DNA from: Boswellia sacra
Lineage: Eukaryota; Streptophyta; Magnoliopsida; Sapindales; Burseraceae
DNA: 64,000 nucleotides
Direction of reading: 5' to 3'
Assembly: GCA_013180625.2 (NCBI GenBank)
Contig: SNVD02002702.1
Location: forward strand, 806,001-870,000
A program made the position numbers and the translations under genes. Shown here piece by piece: positions 24,124 through 34,498 of the stretch. How positions within the stretch are numbered: the first letter of the stretch is position 1; the number at the start of each line of letters is the position of its first letter. Under the pieces are notes generated by a model. That model was not told the origin of the DNA. It searched no databases and saw only the letters and a program-made list of their open reading frames with translations.

Positions 24124-27100
24124 CAAAGGAATTGGAAATATTTCAGAAAGATTAAAACTTCTGCTAGTACCTCAACAAGATTCTGGTCTGGTTGGTAACA
24201 CTCTGCGAGGTTAACTTTTTCTATCCCTATTTTAGATTGAAACAGAAATGATAAATTTGATATTGATTTCAATGATTAGCAATTGTGCGCTTGGATACTT
24301 GGACCGCATGGAAGTTCTGGTAAGGATTGAAGATTCTCGCAAAAACTCAAATTTAGACTGAAAAAATTGGAAAGGTCTTTGATGCTTGCTGGAATGCTCC
24401 CAAATTTGTTTTTGCTCAGAGAGAACCATTTTAGAGGGGATAACCGGCCTTGACTTTCAGGCAAATTTGTGATTTCAAAGTCATCTAGATGTAAATCCTT
24501 CAAAAAGCTCAAACCTGACAAAGAAGGCAATACCAAATCCATCGACTCCAGACCATTACGTCTACCCAAGGATAGTGTAAAAAGTTGGTTTAAATGTACA
24601 ATGGACAATGTTGTTCCTCTCATGGCAGTCCAACGGGCCTTCAGCTCCACCAAAGCCTCTAAATTTCCTAAATCGTCAGGCAGTCTTTCAAGTTATGAAC
24701 ATTCATTGTGAAAAAGATGCTGAAGATATTTCAATTGACAAAAGCTATCTGGCAAACTCTCAAGCCTTTCACAATGTTTAAGATCCAATGTAACTAGTCT
24801 TGATGGATATTCAATCAACGGCAATTTCTTATTGCAGTTCAACTTAAATATAATCTTTCCACATTACATGGAACTTTTGGAGCCCTCTTGAGATTGGAGC
24901 AGCCAGAGAGAATAACACGTGCAAGGGATTTTAAATGAAGACCAGTTGGAAGCCTTCTAAGCCTTTGGCAGTCTTTTAGATTTGGTATAACAAGCTTCTG
25001 AAGATTCTGAGCTGAAGGAGTGATCTTCAATACCTTGTACATCCTTCTAGAATCAACTCTTGAAGATTGATGGCCTTGGAGAGATTTGGGATCTTTCTGA
25101 GGCACTTGGAGTGACTAAGGTTAAAGTGTTTCAACTTAACAAGATGCTGTTAGAGAGGAAACAAATGATGAACTCAGCTTAGCATCTATTAATACGCATA
25201 TTTATAAATTACAAAAAATAAAAATAAAAGATCACCATATGTGAATATCAACAGATATACCTGGACAACATTCCAAAGTCGTTTGACTTTGCTCTCAGGC
25301 ATATCAAGTCTAACAAGATTCTCTGCATGAAAACATTATGGTAATGACTTCACCCGATACCTGTTCTAGCCAAAGCACGTTAGCTCAATGGAAAAAGATT
25401 TAAGAGCTTCAAACCCATGCAACTTATTGTTTTTGGAGTTTGAGTTATATACTTCAAAGACTCTCAAATTAGGCATCTTTGCAAAAGCATAAGGATCTAA
25501 AGTTATATCTCTCACTTTAGACATTTCCAAGTATATGCCTTGAATTGCTTCAGTCCCCTACAAATCCAGAAGAGTTGAGAAGTTAGCATCAAATCTATAA
25601 ACTATTTAGTGGTTAAATAGTAAAATAATAATCTCCTTTTCTCAAGTTTATTTCTATAATATTTCATATTCTTATTAGCCATGTAATTGGCTACACCTTT
25701 ACCACCTGAACACCATATATATGGGTAAAATGGAAAGGTCTAAATTTTCAATCTAATATATAAAAAATAAAAATAAAAATAAAAATAAAAATGTAAAGTA
25801 ATATCCAACGTTCTCATGTGATGCCATAAACAGCTACATTTTCCAAGATTGTTAATGGATTCTTGCTCGACAATTTCTTTGGCCATTTCTTGAAGTAAAT
25901 CATGCATATTTATCTTGTCATTAGATATAGATATGAGAGATTTATCAACAAGATGACTTAATCCAATATGTTGAAGAAACCACTACCATCTAAGAAGACA
26001 ACTCTTCCAACCTTTAAAGAAGCATGCAATATCCAAAAATATATTCTTTTCTTCATAATCTGATCCACCATAACTTGTTTTCAGCACCTTTTGCATGTCT
26101 TGATATGGAGATTTATCCAATTTCTCCAATTTGCTTTCCCAATCTTGTTTTCTCTTACCAAACAAACAAGAACCTAAAATTTTAAAAGCTAACGAAACAC
26201 CTTTAGCACATGTTACTATTTTGTTTTATAGCTCCATATAATCTTCAAAAGGATGGTTTTGTCAAAAGGCATACTTACTAAAAGGTTGAAGAGCATCGTG
26301 ATCACATAATCCGCTAAGCTCATATATATCAACATCATCCAACCCACAGTTTTTTAGCACTTGTTTATTCCTTGTTGTTATGATGATTCAACTGCCTAGG
26401 CCCAAGCAATCAAGATCTCCAATTAATTTTTCTATTTGTTCAAAAGAAGCTAGATCATCAAAAACTATAAGAACCTTCTTACGACCAAGCCTTTCTTTTG
26501 TGAAGGTATGTCCTACATTTCAATGTGTATCCTCTAATATCATAGAAAGAAATTCTTGTTTGAAGGAAGTTAGTTCACTGTTTTTCTCTAATTCCTCCCT
26601 AATATTCTCCGCAAAGTAAAAACCTTCAAAATGGCTCAAATTTTTATTGAATAAAGCACAGGCAATTGTTGTCTTGCCTATACCGCCAATCCCCCAAATT
26701 CCTACAATGCCAATACCATTTAATTCATTGCACAATAAAGATTCAACTTTTTGGATTTTTGATTTTACTCCAACCAAGCCATTGTTATCACTTGGAGACA
26801 ATTTGTTTAGTCTCTTCAAAATATCCCCAACAGTTGCATCAATAACTACAGATTCAGGCCTAAAAGGTAGAAAGAAAAGTTAGTATAAACACGTAAGAAT
26901 AAGAGAGCATAACTATCCATGATGGTATAACGTACACATCACTTAAAATTTATCAGAAAAAATAGGCCACTTCCTCCATTCTTGAACATGAGATATTTTG
27001 TAGGTTAATTAATGAAATTTCTCTTCTAAATTAATTAATTAATTAGATCCACATTAGCTGTATAGATGAGAGAAAATCAATCAAAGATCTTCTTGGACTT

Positions 27101-27874
27101 CTAGTAAATCTTTTCAAAACAAAAAAAAAAACCGATTTAATTTTAAAGGAATAAGATAGATATTAGGAAAGAAAATCAGGAAACCAGCATGTTAACAAAA
27201 CCGATCTTGTTGGATTGTTATATATATTCTCACAATAAATTAATAAAACAAATTACCGTACATTTGATTACAAATCTCTGCAAGAAAATCATGTTATGTA
27301 TTCCTTTTCATTAATTCAATTTGATTATGAGAAATTTTTTACTTCGCCAAAAAAAATTGCAAAGAATAGAAAATTCTACAAGAATTAATTAACACTTACA
27401 CTTCATCATTTGAAGTCCAGCCAGATAGATTGGCTGCTGCCTACAAAGCAGCTTTCCATCTCTGTGCACAATGTTCACAAAGTTTGGCAAATGCTTTACC
27501 AAAAGCTGCAGTCTGATTTCTTACATGTGATGGATCGACTTGATAGAAAAACGGAATTACGATCTGTCCATTCATCCTCTTGCATTCAAGGATGTTTTCA
27601 AGTTCTTGGAGACACCATCTGGAGGCTGCATAATTTCTGAGAATACGATGACCGAAACCTTTGATGCTTTAATTGTATCCAAAAGAGATGAGGAAATTTC
27701 GTCTCCTCTGACCAGTTGGCTATCAATGATTGTTTGGATCTTTTCACGACACAGAGCTGGATGGAGGTGGCTTGTAAAATTGTTGCGAGTGTCCTCACCT
27801 TTGAAACTGTGGAAAATGTCATTCTTCACTTGAGTAGTGGCAGAGGATGAAGAAGAAGAAGCCATTATCATCAT
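24124..27874 (-). pseudogene. TNL-B: multiply broken TIR-NB-LRR pseudogene
   Basis: Exon 1 (27874-27400) encodes TIR with altered core residues (DIFHSFKGED for the usual DVFLSFRGED). A missing T near 27633 shifts the frame in the catalytic-Glu segment. Exon 2 starts at 26859, with an intact P-loop (GIGGIGKTT), but has a TGA at 26522-26520 (DTH*) and further stops in the GSR*IIITT and later segments. Exon 3 (25557-25261) keeps its splice sites and carries TAG at a conserved Trp. Exon 4 starts at 25146; its open part (24653-24276) ends at a TAA shared with E. Exon 5 (C-JID) is missing: LRR sequence joins directly to the acidic tail in a deletion also seen in E. The copia element then split off the last codons. 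Every domain is affected, so no receptor can be made. Confidence 0.92.
25775..25792. repeat. Short AAAAAT-type tandem repeat
   Basis: AAAATA units are repeated several times in the intron between the NB-ARC and linker exons of TNL-B. The C, D and E introns have shorter versions. Confidence 0.5.
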
Positions 27875-28398
27875 CCTCCGATGAGATTTTTTTTCATATG
27901 AGTAATTAAAGAAACTGCAGAAGTCAAAACCAAAAGTATTCAAATTTAGTAGACAAAATATGCAAGGACATTTAACTCTACTAATTCAATTTGAAAACAA
28001 GATCTGTGAACACAGATATATCCAGCTGAAGATCCCCACAATTCAAGAGCGCCTTCCACAAAGCTTCCTACTAATTACGACACTTCTTAAGCCATGCCAT
28101 TGGACTGACTGAAAGATGCCTAAATAAATATCAAATAATATTATATCAAACATCAAATGTCAATTTAACATCAAATATCATTCAAATATCAATTTTATTA
28201 TACTATAAATGGTGTTTACGATTCCTCATTCCATCAATAAATTATATGTGGTTTTATATTATTTAGGATCTTTTGATATAAAATTAAACCCATATTTTTT
28301 ATCTTTAGTCCACATTAGTCAATAGTTGATAAGTGAGTTGGCATCATTAAATAAATATTTTTTTATTTTTAATCTCAACTATAAAATTAAGTGTAATC
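27875..28398. other. 5' flank of TNL-B and unidentified AT-rich insert
   Basis: Up to about 28120 the sequence matches the upstream region of C (ending GAAAGATGCC). From there to the LINE duplication is AT-rich DNA absent from C, with an ATATCAAAT motif repeated several times at about 28130-28195. The homology to C resumes only at about 31490, so 28120-31490 is inserted DNA. The LINE accounts for most of it. Confidence 0.5.
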
Positions 28399-28445
28399 AA
28401 CAATTAAAAAATATATGATGGATGCAAACAACATTGCTACTCCAG

Positions 28446-28460
28446 GGTTTAGGGTTTAGG
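28446..28460 (+). promoter_or_regulatory. Telobox-like double TTTAGGG at the LINE 5' end
   Basis: GGGTTTAGGGTTTAGG, a little over two plant telomere units, lies about 35 bp inside the LINE. Teloboxes occur in promoters of plant housekeeping genes, so it could serve LINE transcription. Chance or capture is also possible. Confidence 0.4.
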
Positions 28461-28659
28461 AAGAAAATTTTCTCTCAACTAGGGTCGCCGGAGTTACTGT
28501 TTACTCCGCTCGTTTGGCGAATCAGCCTTTGAGATTTACATATGTTGTAGATCAGAATATCCTGAGGAAACTTTCCTTCTTGACCCTCTTCAGATTCCGA
28601 CCGGAAGGCGATCAAAACCGTCGAAAACAGTGTTCGGATTTACTATTCATCCGCTGCCA

Positions 28660-29050
28660 ACCGGCGAGTGAAACGACACCTCCATCACCATCGTGTTGGC
28701 CTTGGCTCGATCTACAACTTTTCCTTCATCAGCACCACCAGATTCATGCCGCAACACCTCCGTTCAGGGCCAAAAAGTTTCGGATTTTCACTATTCACCG
28801 CCGCCTGTCGCCTGTCACCGGCGAGTGGCATCTCACCTCCTTCAAATTCTTGTAGATCAGGCAACGTTCTACAAGTTTTCCTTCATCAGCACCACCAGAT
28901 TCGCGCCGCAACACCTCCGTTCAAGGCCTCAAAGTTTCGGATTTACTATTCACCACCACATCTCACCGGAAAACGGCGAGTTGTATCTCACCTTCGCCAC
29001 CATCTAGTAGATCGGGCAACACTGACCAACTTTTCCTTCTTGGCCGTCAT
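28660..29050 (+). repeat. Imperfect tandem repeats in the LINE 5' UTR
   Basis: A unit of about 180 bp, containing TTTTCCTTCATCAGCACCAC, then CCGCAACACCTCCGTTCA and CATCTCACC, occurs twice (about 28690-28870 and 28870-29010). A third, partial unit follows (ACTTTTCCTTCTTGGCCGTC near 29030). Repeated 5' UTR units are known in other LINEs, where they can carry promoter activity. That role is only inferred here. Confidence 0.7.
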
Positions 29051-29231
29051 CTGATTCCAAAGAAAAACCCCTCAAATCGCCGTTTCTTCAATTCAGATAT
29101 TACAGTTCACCACGGTGGTCACTATTCATTTGTCGGAGATACTATTTATCAGCCCGGCCCAGTTTGTTCCTCAGGTTATTTCATGCATCTTTGCTTGTTG
29201 GTCGATTTTCTGATTCCTTGTGGTTTGGTCA

Positions 29232-30386
29232 ATGGATCCGCATAAGACTAATTGGGCTGACAAAGTTAAGATTACCGATTCGAGTAATCGATGCAAACTG
29301 CTAGGGATTACTCCCAAGAAATCGGGTACAGTGCTTGAGATCCCGGATGAGATCGTTGATGAAAATGTGGCCGAATGGCGTAGATGTCTTGTTGGTTTAT
29401 TTCCGGGATATGTGATGCCTTTTCATGCTGCTCGCTCGTTGGCCATGCGTGCATGGAAATCCAGCGGCTTGGAGGACGTCCGTTCCACAAACAAGGGGTT
29501 TCTCATCTTCCGCTTCCAAACGGAGGAAGAGGTTCATAACATAATTGCTCGCGGTCCTTGGATGTTCGGAGATAAAACAATTATCTTACAACCTTGGAAC
29601 CCGCATTTAGATTTTAATGCAAATCAATTGAGGTATATTCCTGTTTGGATCCGATTATATGGCCTGCCTTTCCCTTTGTGGACAACCAAAGGTCTTAGCA
29701 TTGTTTCCAGCATGGTTGGACAACCTATGTCTTGTGACAAGATGACTTCCGATCTTTCCAGATTAGAGTATGCGAGGGTATGTGTTCTTCTTGATGCAAA
29801 GCGCCCTCCGATCCAGAACTTTGAGTTCAAGTGCAAACTCTCTCCTGAGCCCATCCAAATTGAAGTCGAATATGAGTGGATTCCAAAACGTTGCTCCAAA
29901 TGTCGCAGGTTTGGTCACCGTTGTCCGGAACCGGCAAAGACTCCAGTCCAGGATAAGATTGAGGCTAGCACCTCTGATAGCACCCCTTCTGATGGTGCCC
30001 CCGTGAATTCGGGTAAGGTTGCGACTAATGTCGCTGAGAGTTTCAAAGCTGTTGCTATTCCAGCAGATTCTTTAGTGCAAGTTGTGCCTCTTAAGACTGC
30101 TACAGTTTTGAGCACAGAGTCAGTCTCAGAATCTGACTCTCTATCTCCTTTTGCGACCGACCAAGGTAAGCTTTTGGGTACTATCCATTATTCAACCAAT
30201 CGCGAGGCATCTGTTTCGTCAGGGCGGATAAACACAGGACAACCTCTTGAGACTTCTTCCTCCCGTTTTGAGCCTTTGAATAGGCTGAGTGATGACGACC
30301 AATCTGATAGGATTAATCATACTCATACGGACACCCCAGCTATCCCGGTAAAGAAGGGTAAGAAGAAGAAAAACAAGAACGGCTGA
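29232..30386 (+). CDS. LINE ORF1 protein (DUF4283-type, nucleic-acid binding)
   Basis: 384 residues from ATG at 29232 (MDPHKTNWADKV); an upstream in-frame GTG is not a likely start. Residues about 25-170 match the DUF4283 pattern of plant LINE ORF1 proteins: EWRRCLVGLFPGY, then GFLIFRFQTEEEV, GPWMFGDKTIILQPW, IPVWIRLYGLPFPLW. A zinc-knuckle follows (YEWIPKRCSKCRRFGHRC) in which His and the last Cys are separated by one residue where the family usually has four, so it may not fold normally. The remaining ~150 residues are low-complexity, rich in Ser, Thr, Asp and Val, ending in a basic KKGKKKKNKNG tail that could bind RNA or act as a nuclear signal. The frame is fully open. In autonomous LINEs, ORF1 coats the RNA; here the catalytic ORF2 is absent. 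Confidence 0.85.
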   Translation: MDPHKTNWADKVKITDSSNRCKLLGITPKKSGTVLEIPDEIVDENVAEWRRCLVGLFPGYVMPFHAARSLAMRAWKSSGLEDVRSTNKGFLIFRFQTEEEVHNIIARGPWMFGDKTIILQPWNPHLDFNANQLRYIPVWIRLYGLPFPLWTTKGLSIVSSMVGQPMSCDKMTSDLSRLEYARVCVLLDAKRPPIQNFEFKCKLSPEPIQIEVEYEWIPKRCSKCRRFGHRCPEPAKTPVQDKIEASTSDSTPSDGAPVNSGKVATNVAESFKAVAIPADSLVQVVPLKTATVLSTESVSESDSLSPFATDQGKLLGTIHYSTNREASVSSGRINTGQPLETSSSRFEPLNRLSDDDQSDRINHTHTDTPAIPVKKGKKKKNKNG

Positions 30387-30635
30387 AGCTCTTGTATTTT
30401 TATGATTTAAACCGTTTGTGGCCATTTATCATTTATGTTGTTAAGGCCGTTTATGGCCTTTTTACTTTGTTTTAGGCCGCTTGTGGTCTATATTTTTTGA
30501 TCTTTTGTTGGATTATGTGTTTGGACTTTACGTCCTTCTTGTAATTCTTGGGGTATGCCCCTCGGATTTTTGTACATTTTAATTTTTTTGGATTTATATT
30601 ACTAAGTAATTTTTCTAAAAAAAAACAATTAAAAA

Positions 30636-31480
30636 TTTAGATTAAAAATTTGTATTAAAAATCCTCAGTCATCCTAAAACCTTGTTAGTGTAGGTATTAT
30701 TTTTCTTTAAAAAATATAGCTGACGCGACATTTTCTACATCTGACGACCAGGTGGTCGATATCTTGTCTTTTGCCGTTTGAGCTCACCAAGCACTCTCTC
30801 ATTTTTAGTATCAAAGAGTATTCAAGTGGTTATGGCTTCAACTTTAATCAACAGTGACTCAAAATATAGAAATTAGCATTTATTTCCTACTTCTTTGGAT
30901 TCGTCGTAATATAAAACAAAAATTGCAGCACAATTACAAAAACCTACCAAGCGCATCGCTTTTTGAAACCACACATTTTGACGCCATCAAAGTATACAAA
31001 AAAAGTGGACTTCCATAGAGGCAAGTTCTCCACCTTGGTTTCTACTTCATCAGAGCCCTCCACTTTCCAAGCTAACTTTTTCTCCTTCATTGCTGATCTT
31101 TCTTGATTGGCAGACAAGTTCATTTCTGTAAATTTTACTTATCTGAAAAGAACATGGCAGTGAAATACAACATTAACACATGCTATCAATATGTATCTAC
31201 TGCTCTTACCTTCTTGTTTGGACAGTGCTTCTTCAATTCCACACTTGTTATTACAGAGTAGTCCTTGTTCTCTCCTGTCGGCATTAGGTCACAAAAATGA
31301 GCAACAAAGGAATTTCGAATTGTTTCTGTTGTCATAAATTTGCATAGCAGTTAACTGAAGAATGATAAATTTGAATAAATAAGACCAAAGATCAACTACA
31401 ATAATAATCAACACTTTAAACTTTTAATGAGAAAGATTTGAGAATTTTTATTCATTAATTACAAATCAAATTCTAACACA
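30636..31480 (-). pseudogene. Possible two-exon gene fragment, unrecognised
   Basis: This is part of an insert absent from paralogous TNL upstream regions. On the minus strand a stretch near 31350-31212 reads as a plausible exon (RNSFVAHFCDLMPTGENKDY, then VELKKHCPNKK) ending in a good donor, AAGAAG|GTAAGAGC. An acceptor, TTCTTTTCAG|ATAAG, follows near 31150. The continuation runs in phase to a TGA near 31050. Another phase of the second part is also open. I do not recognise the protein. A captured gene fragment or chance are both possible. Confidence 0.25.
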
Positions 31481-31489
31481 CCTTACCCA

Positions 31490-31815
31490 TTATACAAGAA
31501 TTACAATTATGGGATATGTAGACGTGGTATATATTTATTAATCGGAGTCGTTAGTATCCATCAATCTGCCCCTAAGTGAACAATTGTCTACTAATAATTT
31601 TTCTTGAAAATGTAATAGCACAATTGGAGCGTTGACTTATCGAGCAACTTTTGTCAGTGGAGCCTCTCTAACTTTCAGTTGATTTTGCCCTTCTGACTCC
31701 TTATAGTTTTTGTAAACTTTTTCGGCACTTCACTGGAAGACTCTTTTACCGAATTAATATTAATTGACAAGAATGGGTCGTTGGTATAACTTTAATAATG
31801 ATCCTCCTGCCTTTA
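31490..31815. repeat. Displaced TNL upstream region (belongs to TNL-B)
   Basis: It is homologous to the 5' flank of C at about 43500-43770 and of A at about 12000-12170 (CTAATAATTTTTCTTGAAAA, then TATCGAGCAACTTTTGTCAG). It was once adjacent to TNL-B and is now more than 3 kb from it because of the inserted LINE and neighbouring DNA. Confidence 0.7.
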
Positions 31816-31821
31816 AACCGA

Positions 31822-33039
31822 GGGTCTTTTGGTAAAAAGATAAAAATCTTGGAAATAAAATTCATATTTTTTGAAAAGTAGAATTCGAGGATATGATTTT
31901 TTAAAAAATATATTAATATATTATCAAATTACTGTATTTGATTGTATATAGAAATGTATTAAAACTTTTTAATATATAAAAAATTCTTTTTTTTTTCATT
32001 TTTTAGTATACAGCAAAAAAATTTAAAAAAATATATGAGGAAAATAATTATAAAGATTTTTAAATTCAATTAAAATTACTACAAATAATTTAAAATTTTT
32101 AAATTTATTAATAATTCCCCAGTATGCTATATTATAAAGGTTGGATGAAAAAGTGCTCTTTTTTAACATGTAAAAAATACTTATATTGTTTTTAAGTTCC
32201 AGTATAAAAAAATATATATGTTATTGTAATTTAATCATACAATAAATCTTATTTTAATTTAAGAAATTTGAATATCTCCAAATCAAAATTTTCACATTAA
32301 TACTGCAATCCAGAAATTGGTTTATGGGAAACATTAAAAATACCTAAAAAAAATTCAAAAATTCCAAACTTAGAAATTTGGTTCTGTCTAATTGAATTAT
32401 TCATACAATCAAATTTCAAACAAAATAACCCAACAAAATATCCAAAAATTCCAAAATTGAAACCCACCAATTCCAAAACCTGAAATTCCAGTAGGCCAGA
32501 AATTCACAAACACCCACAATTAGATCATACAGTGGGAATGCAGAGACGTCAATGCAGGGGGAGTTTGAGAGGAAGTCACCATTGCCCATTGTCGCCACCG
32601 CAACCCAACCACACGCCGCCACCACAGTCCAGTCGCGTGGGTGCATGAACCATTGCTGGTCGTTGCCGCGGCTGCGATCCAGTGCAAGTGTCGTTGCTAA
32701 GACTCCGTAAGCTTCATCCGGCAAGGCAACAGACAAGAGGCCAATGAGGGAAAGAAGAAAACGATGAGGAGTTGAAGAGAGAGGCGTTGAAGAGAGCAAG
32801 AGGTCAACAGCTTCGCGGCAGGGAAGAGGGTGAGAGGCCAAAGCTTTGTCTCATGGGATTAGGATTCCCTGGATTATCAAACTCAAGGAGAGAGGGGCTG
32901 CTGTTACCCCGTTGGGGGTAATTTGATGGCCATGGTAAAACTACATTTCCGGGTTAAAAAAGTCAAATAACGCTACCAAAGTGGGCTAGTAATCAAGTTC
33001 TCATTCCCGAGTTCCTCTACCTTCCCTACCAAAGGACCC
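31822..33039. mobile_element. 1.2-kb TIR element, unclassified
   Basis: The left end is GGGTCTTTTGGTA; the reverse complement of the right end is GGGTCCTTTGGTAGGGAAGG. The insert separates two halves of a TNL upstream region that is continuous in C (around 43770-43800). The target duplication is unclear. The minus-strand frame at 32841-32416 has no recognisable domain and biased composition, so I do not call it a gene. The GGGTC TIR resembles PIF/Harbinger-type ends but also other DNA transposons. Confidence 0.55.
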
Positions 33040-33217
33040 CAAAAAGGACTTCAATTCCTCGTGTTTTAGAAGGTTGATTAAATTATTTTACTCCATTTAG
33101 TATATACATTTAGATGGGCAATAACTCGTAACTTGGAAAGTCAATTTTAATTTAATTAGTCCATTTAACCTGTAGGACATGGACAAGAAGTGATTCTATT
33201 CTGCCCCATCGTATTTA

Positions 33218-33930
33218 GGTATGTTTGATGTGCGATACTATATAGTATTATTTTATTATATTATATTAAATGGTATAATACATGTGTTTGTTGTCAATTT
33301 AATATAGTATTAAATAATATAAAGTACAATCCTTAGATGTATCAATATTGTATTAAATTATATAGAACTAATCTATGACATTAACATTACATTGTACAGC
33401 ACTAATAAAAGATGTCAAAATTATCCCTTTAAAATTTTATATATCTAATAATACCCTCTAATTTTTTTAATTTTTAAAATAAATAAAGATGTATTTAATA
33501 GATAAATTATAAAATCAAATTTATTTTAAAATTTATTTTCTAAAAATAAGGAATTGATGAAAGGAGTCACCCCTCACTGGGTGACACCAAGAGTCCACTA
33601 CCTCCGTTGGATCAATTGACACTTAGCATACCACCATAAACTCGAATTATCTAATAGGTCCAGTAGGTGCATTGGACTCCAAGTAATTTTTTCAATAATT
33701 AGCAATTGTTCGATAAATTACTAAATAACTAATTTTATAAATAAACTAAAAATATATTTATAGTTTGTATATCTTTTTTGAAAAAAAAAATTCTTACTTT
33801 TTTGTATAAATTAATACAATACATGAGTATACAAATGTAATTTTTACATAACATTATTTTTAGTATTATACAATACAATATTATATAATACATATTATAT
33901 ACTATACAATGTCACGTACCAAACATATTC
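33218..33930. mobile_element. Tourist-like MITE, 713 bp
   Basis: Left end GGTATGTTTGATGTGCGATACTATATAG, as separate blocks; the reverse complement of the right end begins GAATATGTTTGGTACGTGAC. It is flanked by TTA at 33215-33217 and 33931-33933. The empty site in the C upstream region (near 43979) has one TTA in CATTTTTAACTCC. A 3-bp TTA duplication is typical of PIF/Harbinger-Tourist elements. The interior is AT-rich, with a GC-richer segment near 33550-33640 that could be a nested insert. Confidence 0.75.
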
Positions 33931-34035
33931 TTAACTCTTAATAGATTCCATTAGTTCTCATAAGCAGATTATATGAAGCGGCTTCAACCCATAATAATGA
34001 ATGCCCCAAACCCAAACAAGTGTCAAATTGCCTAG

Positions 34036-34306
34036 AATTATAATTGGTCCGTTTGGCCCCACTTTTTATCTCTTCAATCCCCATTTCTAAAACTTTTACT
34101 CCATGGTTTAAAGAATAAGATAGCTTGTTAAATTAGATTTGCCGTTAAAAGGGCTTGAAATAATATTTATATAAAACATGGTGTATTTAGAATTTTTATA
34201 TTTTGAAAATTTTATTATAGGATAAAATTGTTAAAAAATGTAAAAATCAAAATGGGGACTCAAAAAATTAGAAAGTGAGGCTGGACAAAGCTACTCTAGA
34301 ATTGTT
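34036..34306. mobile_element. Possible small MITE
   Basis: Left CGTTTGGCCCCACTTTTTAT and right (reverse complement) CTTTGTCCAGCCTCACTTTC are similar. CTAGAATT occurs on both sides (about 34034 and 34299), compatible with an 8-bp target duplication of a hAT-type element, but the TIR is imperfect and the boundaries are uncertain. Confidence 0.35.
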
Positions 34307-34498
34307 AACCGCCCATGGATATCTAATCTATATTATCTGAATTGGGTCCATCAATTTCGGCTTGGGTTTAATTGGGTTCGGCTTAGCGACTTCAACTTCA
34401 GTTCATGTGGACGCATGCAATATAGAAACATGGTTTGGTTTGTTGGACTATTACTGTTGATAGTATAAGCTGAACTCTTGCGTATCTGATTTTACTAG

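Larger units (their letters stand above)
8930..26020. repeat. Segmental duplication, copy 1 (TNL-A, LTR element, TNL-B)
   Basis: It aligns in order with 46810-62309, excluding the copia insertion at 18832-24123, A's 3-kb deletion and local expansions. Shared events that date before the duplication: insertion and truncation of the gag/protease element, the B/E deletion of C-JID, and the B/E TAA in the LRR exon. Confidence 0.8.
28411..30623 (+). mobile_element. ORF1-only LINE, 2.2 kb, with 12-bp target duplication
   Basis: It is flanked by AACAATTAAAAA at 28399-28410 and 30624-30635. The 3' end is typical of plant L1-like LINEs: TATATTACTAAGTAA, TTTTTCT, then a short A tail. One long frame encodes an ORF1-type protein. 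There is no endonuclease or reverse transcriptase; after the ORF1 stop at 30386 only about 240 bp of 3' UTR with short G+T-rich repeats (CCGTTTGTGGCC, CCGTTTATGGCC, CCGCTTGTGGTC) remain before the tail. The 5' UTR contains an imperfect internal repeat. The duplication is perfect by eye, so insertion was relatively recent. Confidence 0.85.

Noticed and set aside
32416..32841. 141-codon minus-strand frame in the 1.2-kb TIR element
   Set aside because: No recognisable domain or homologue in the window. Openness may come from local GC-rich composition. Kept only as a comment on the element.
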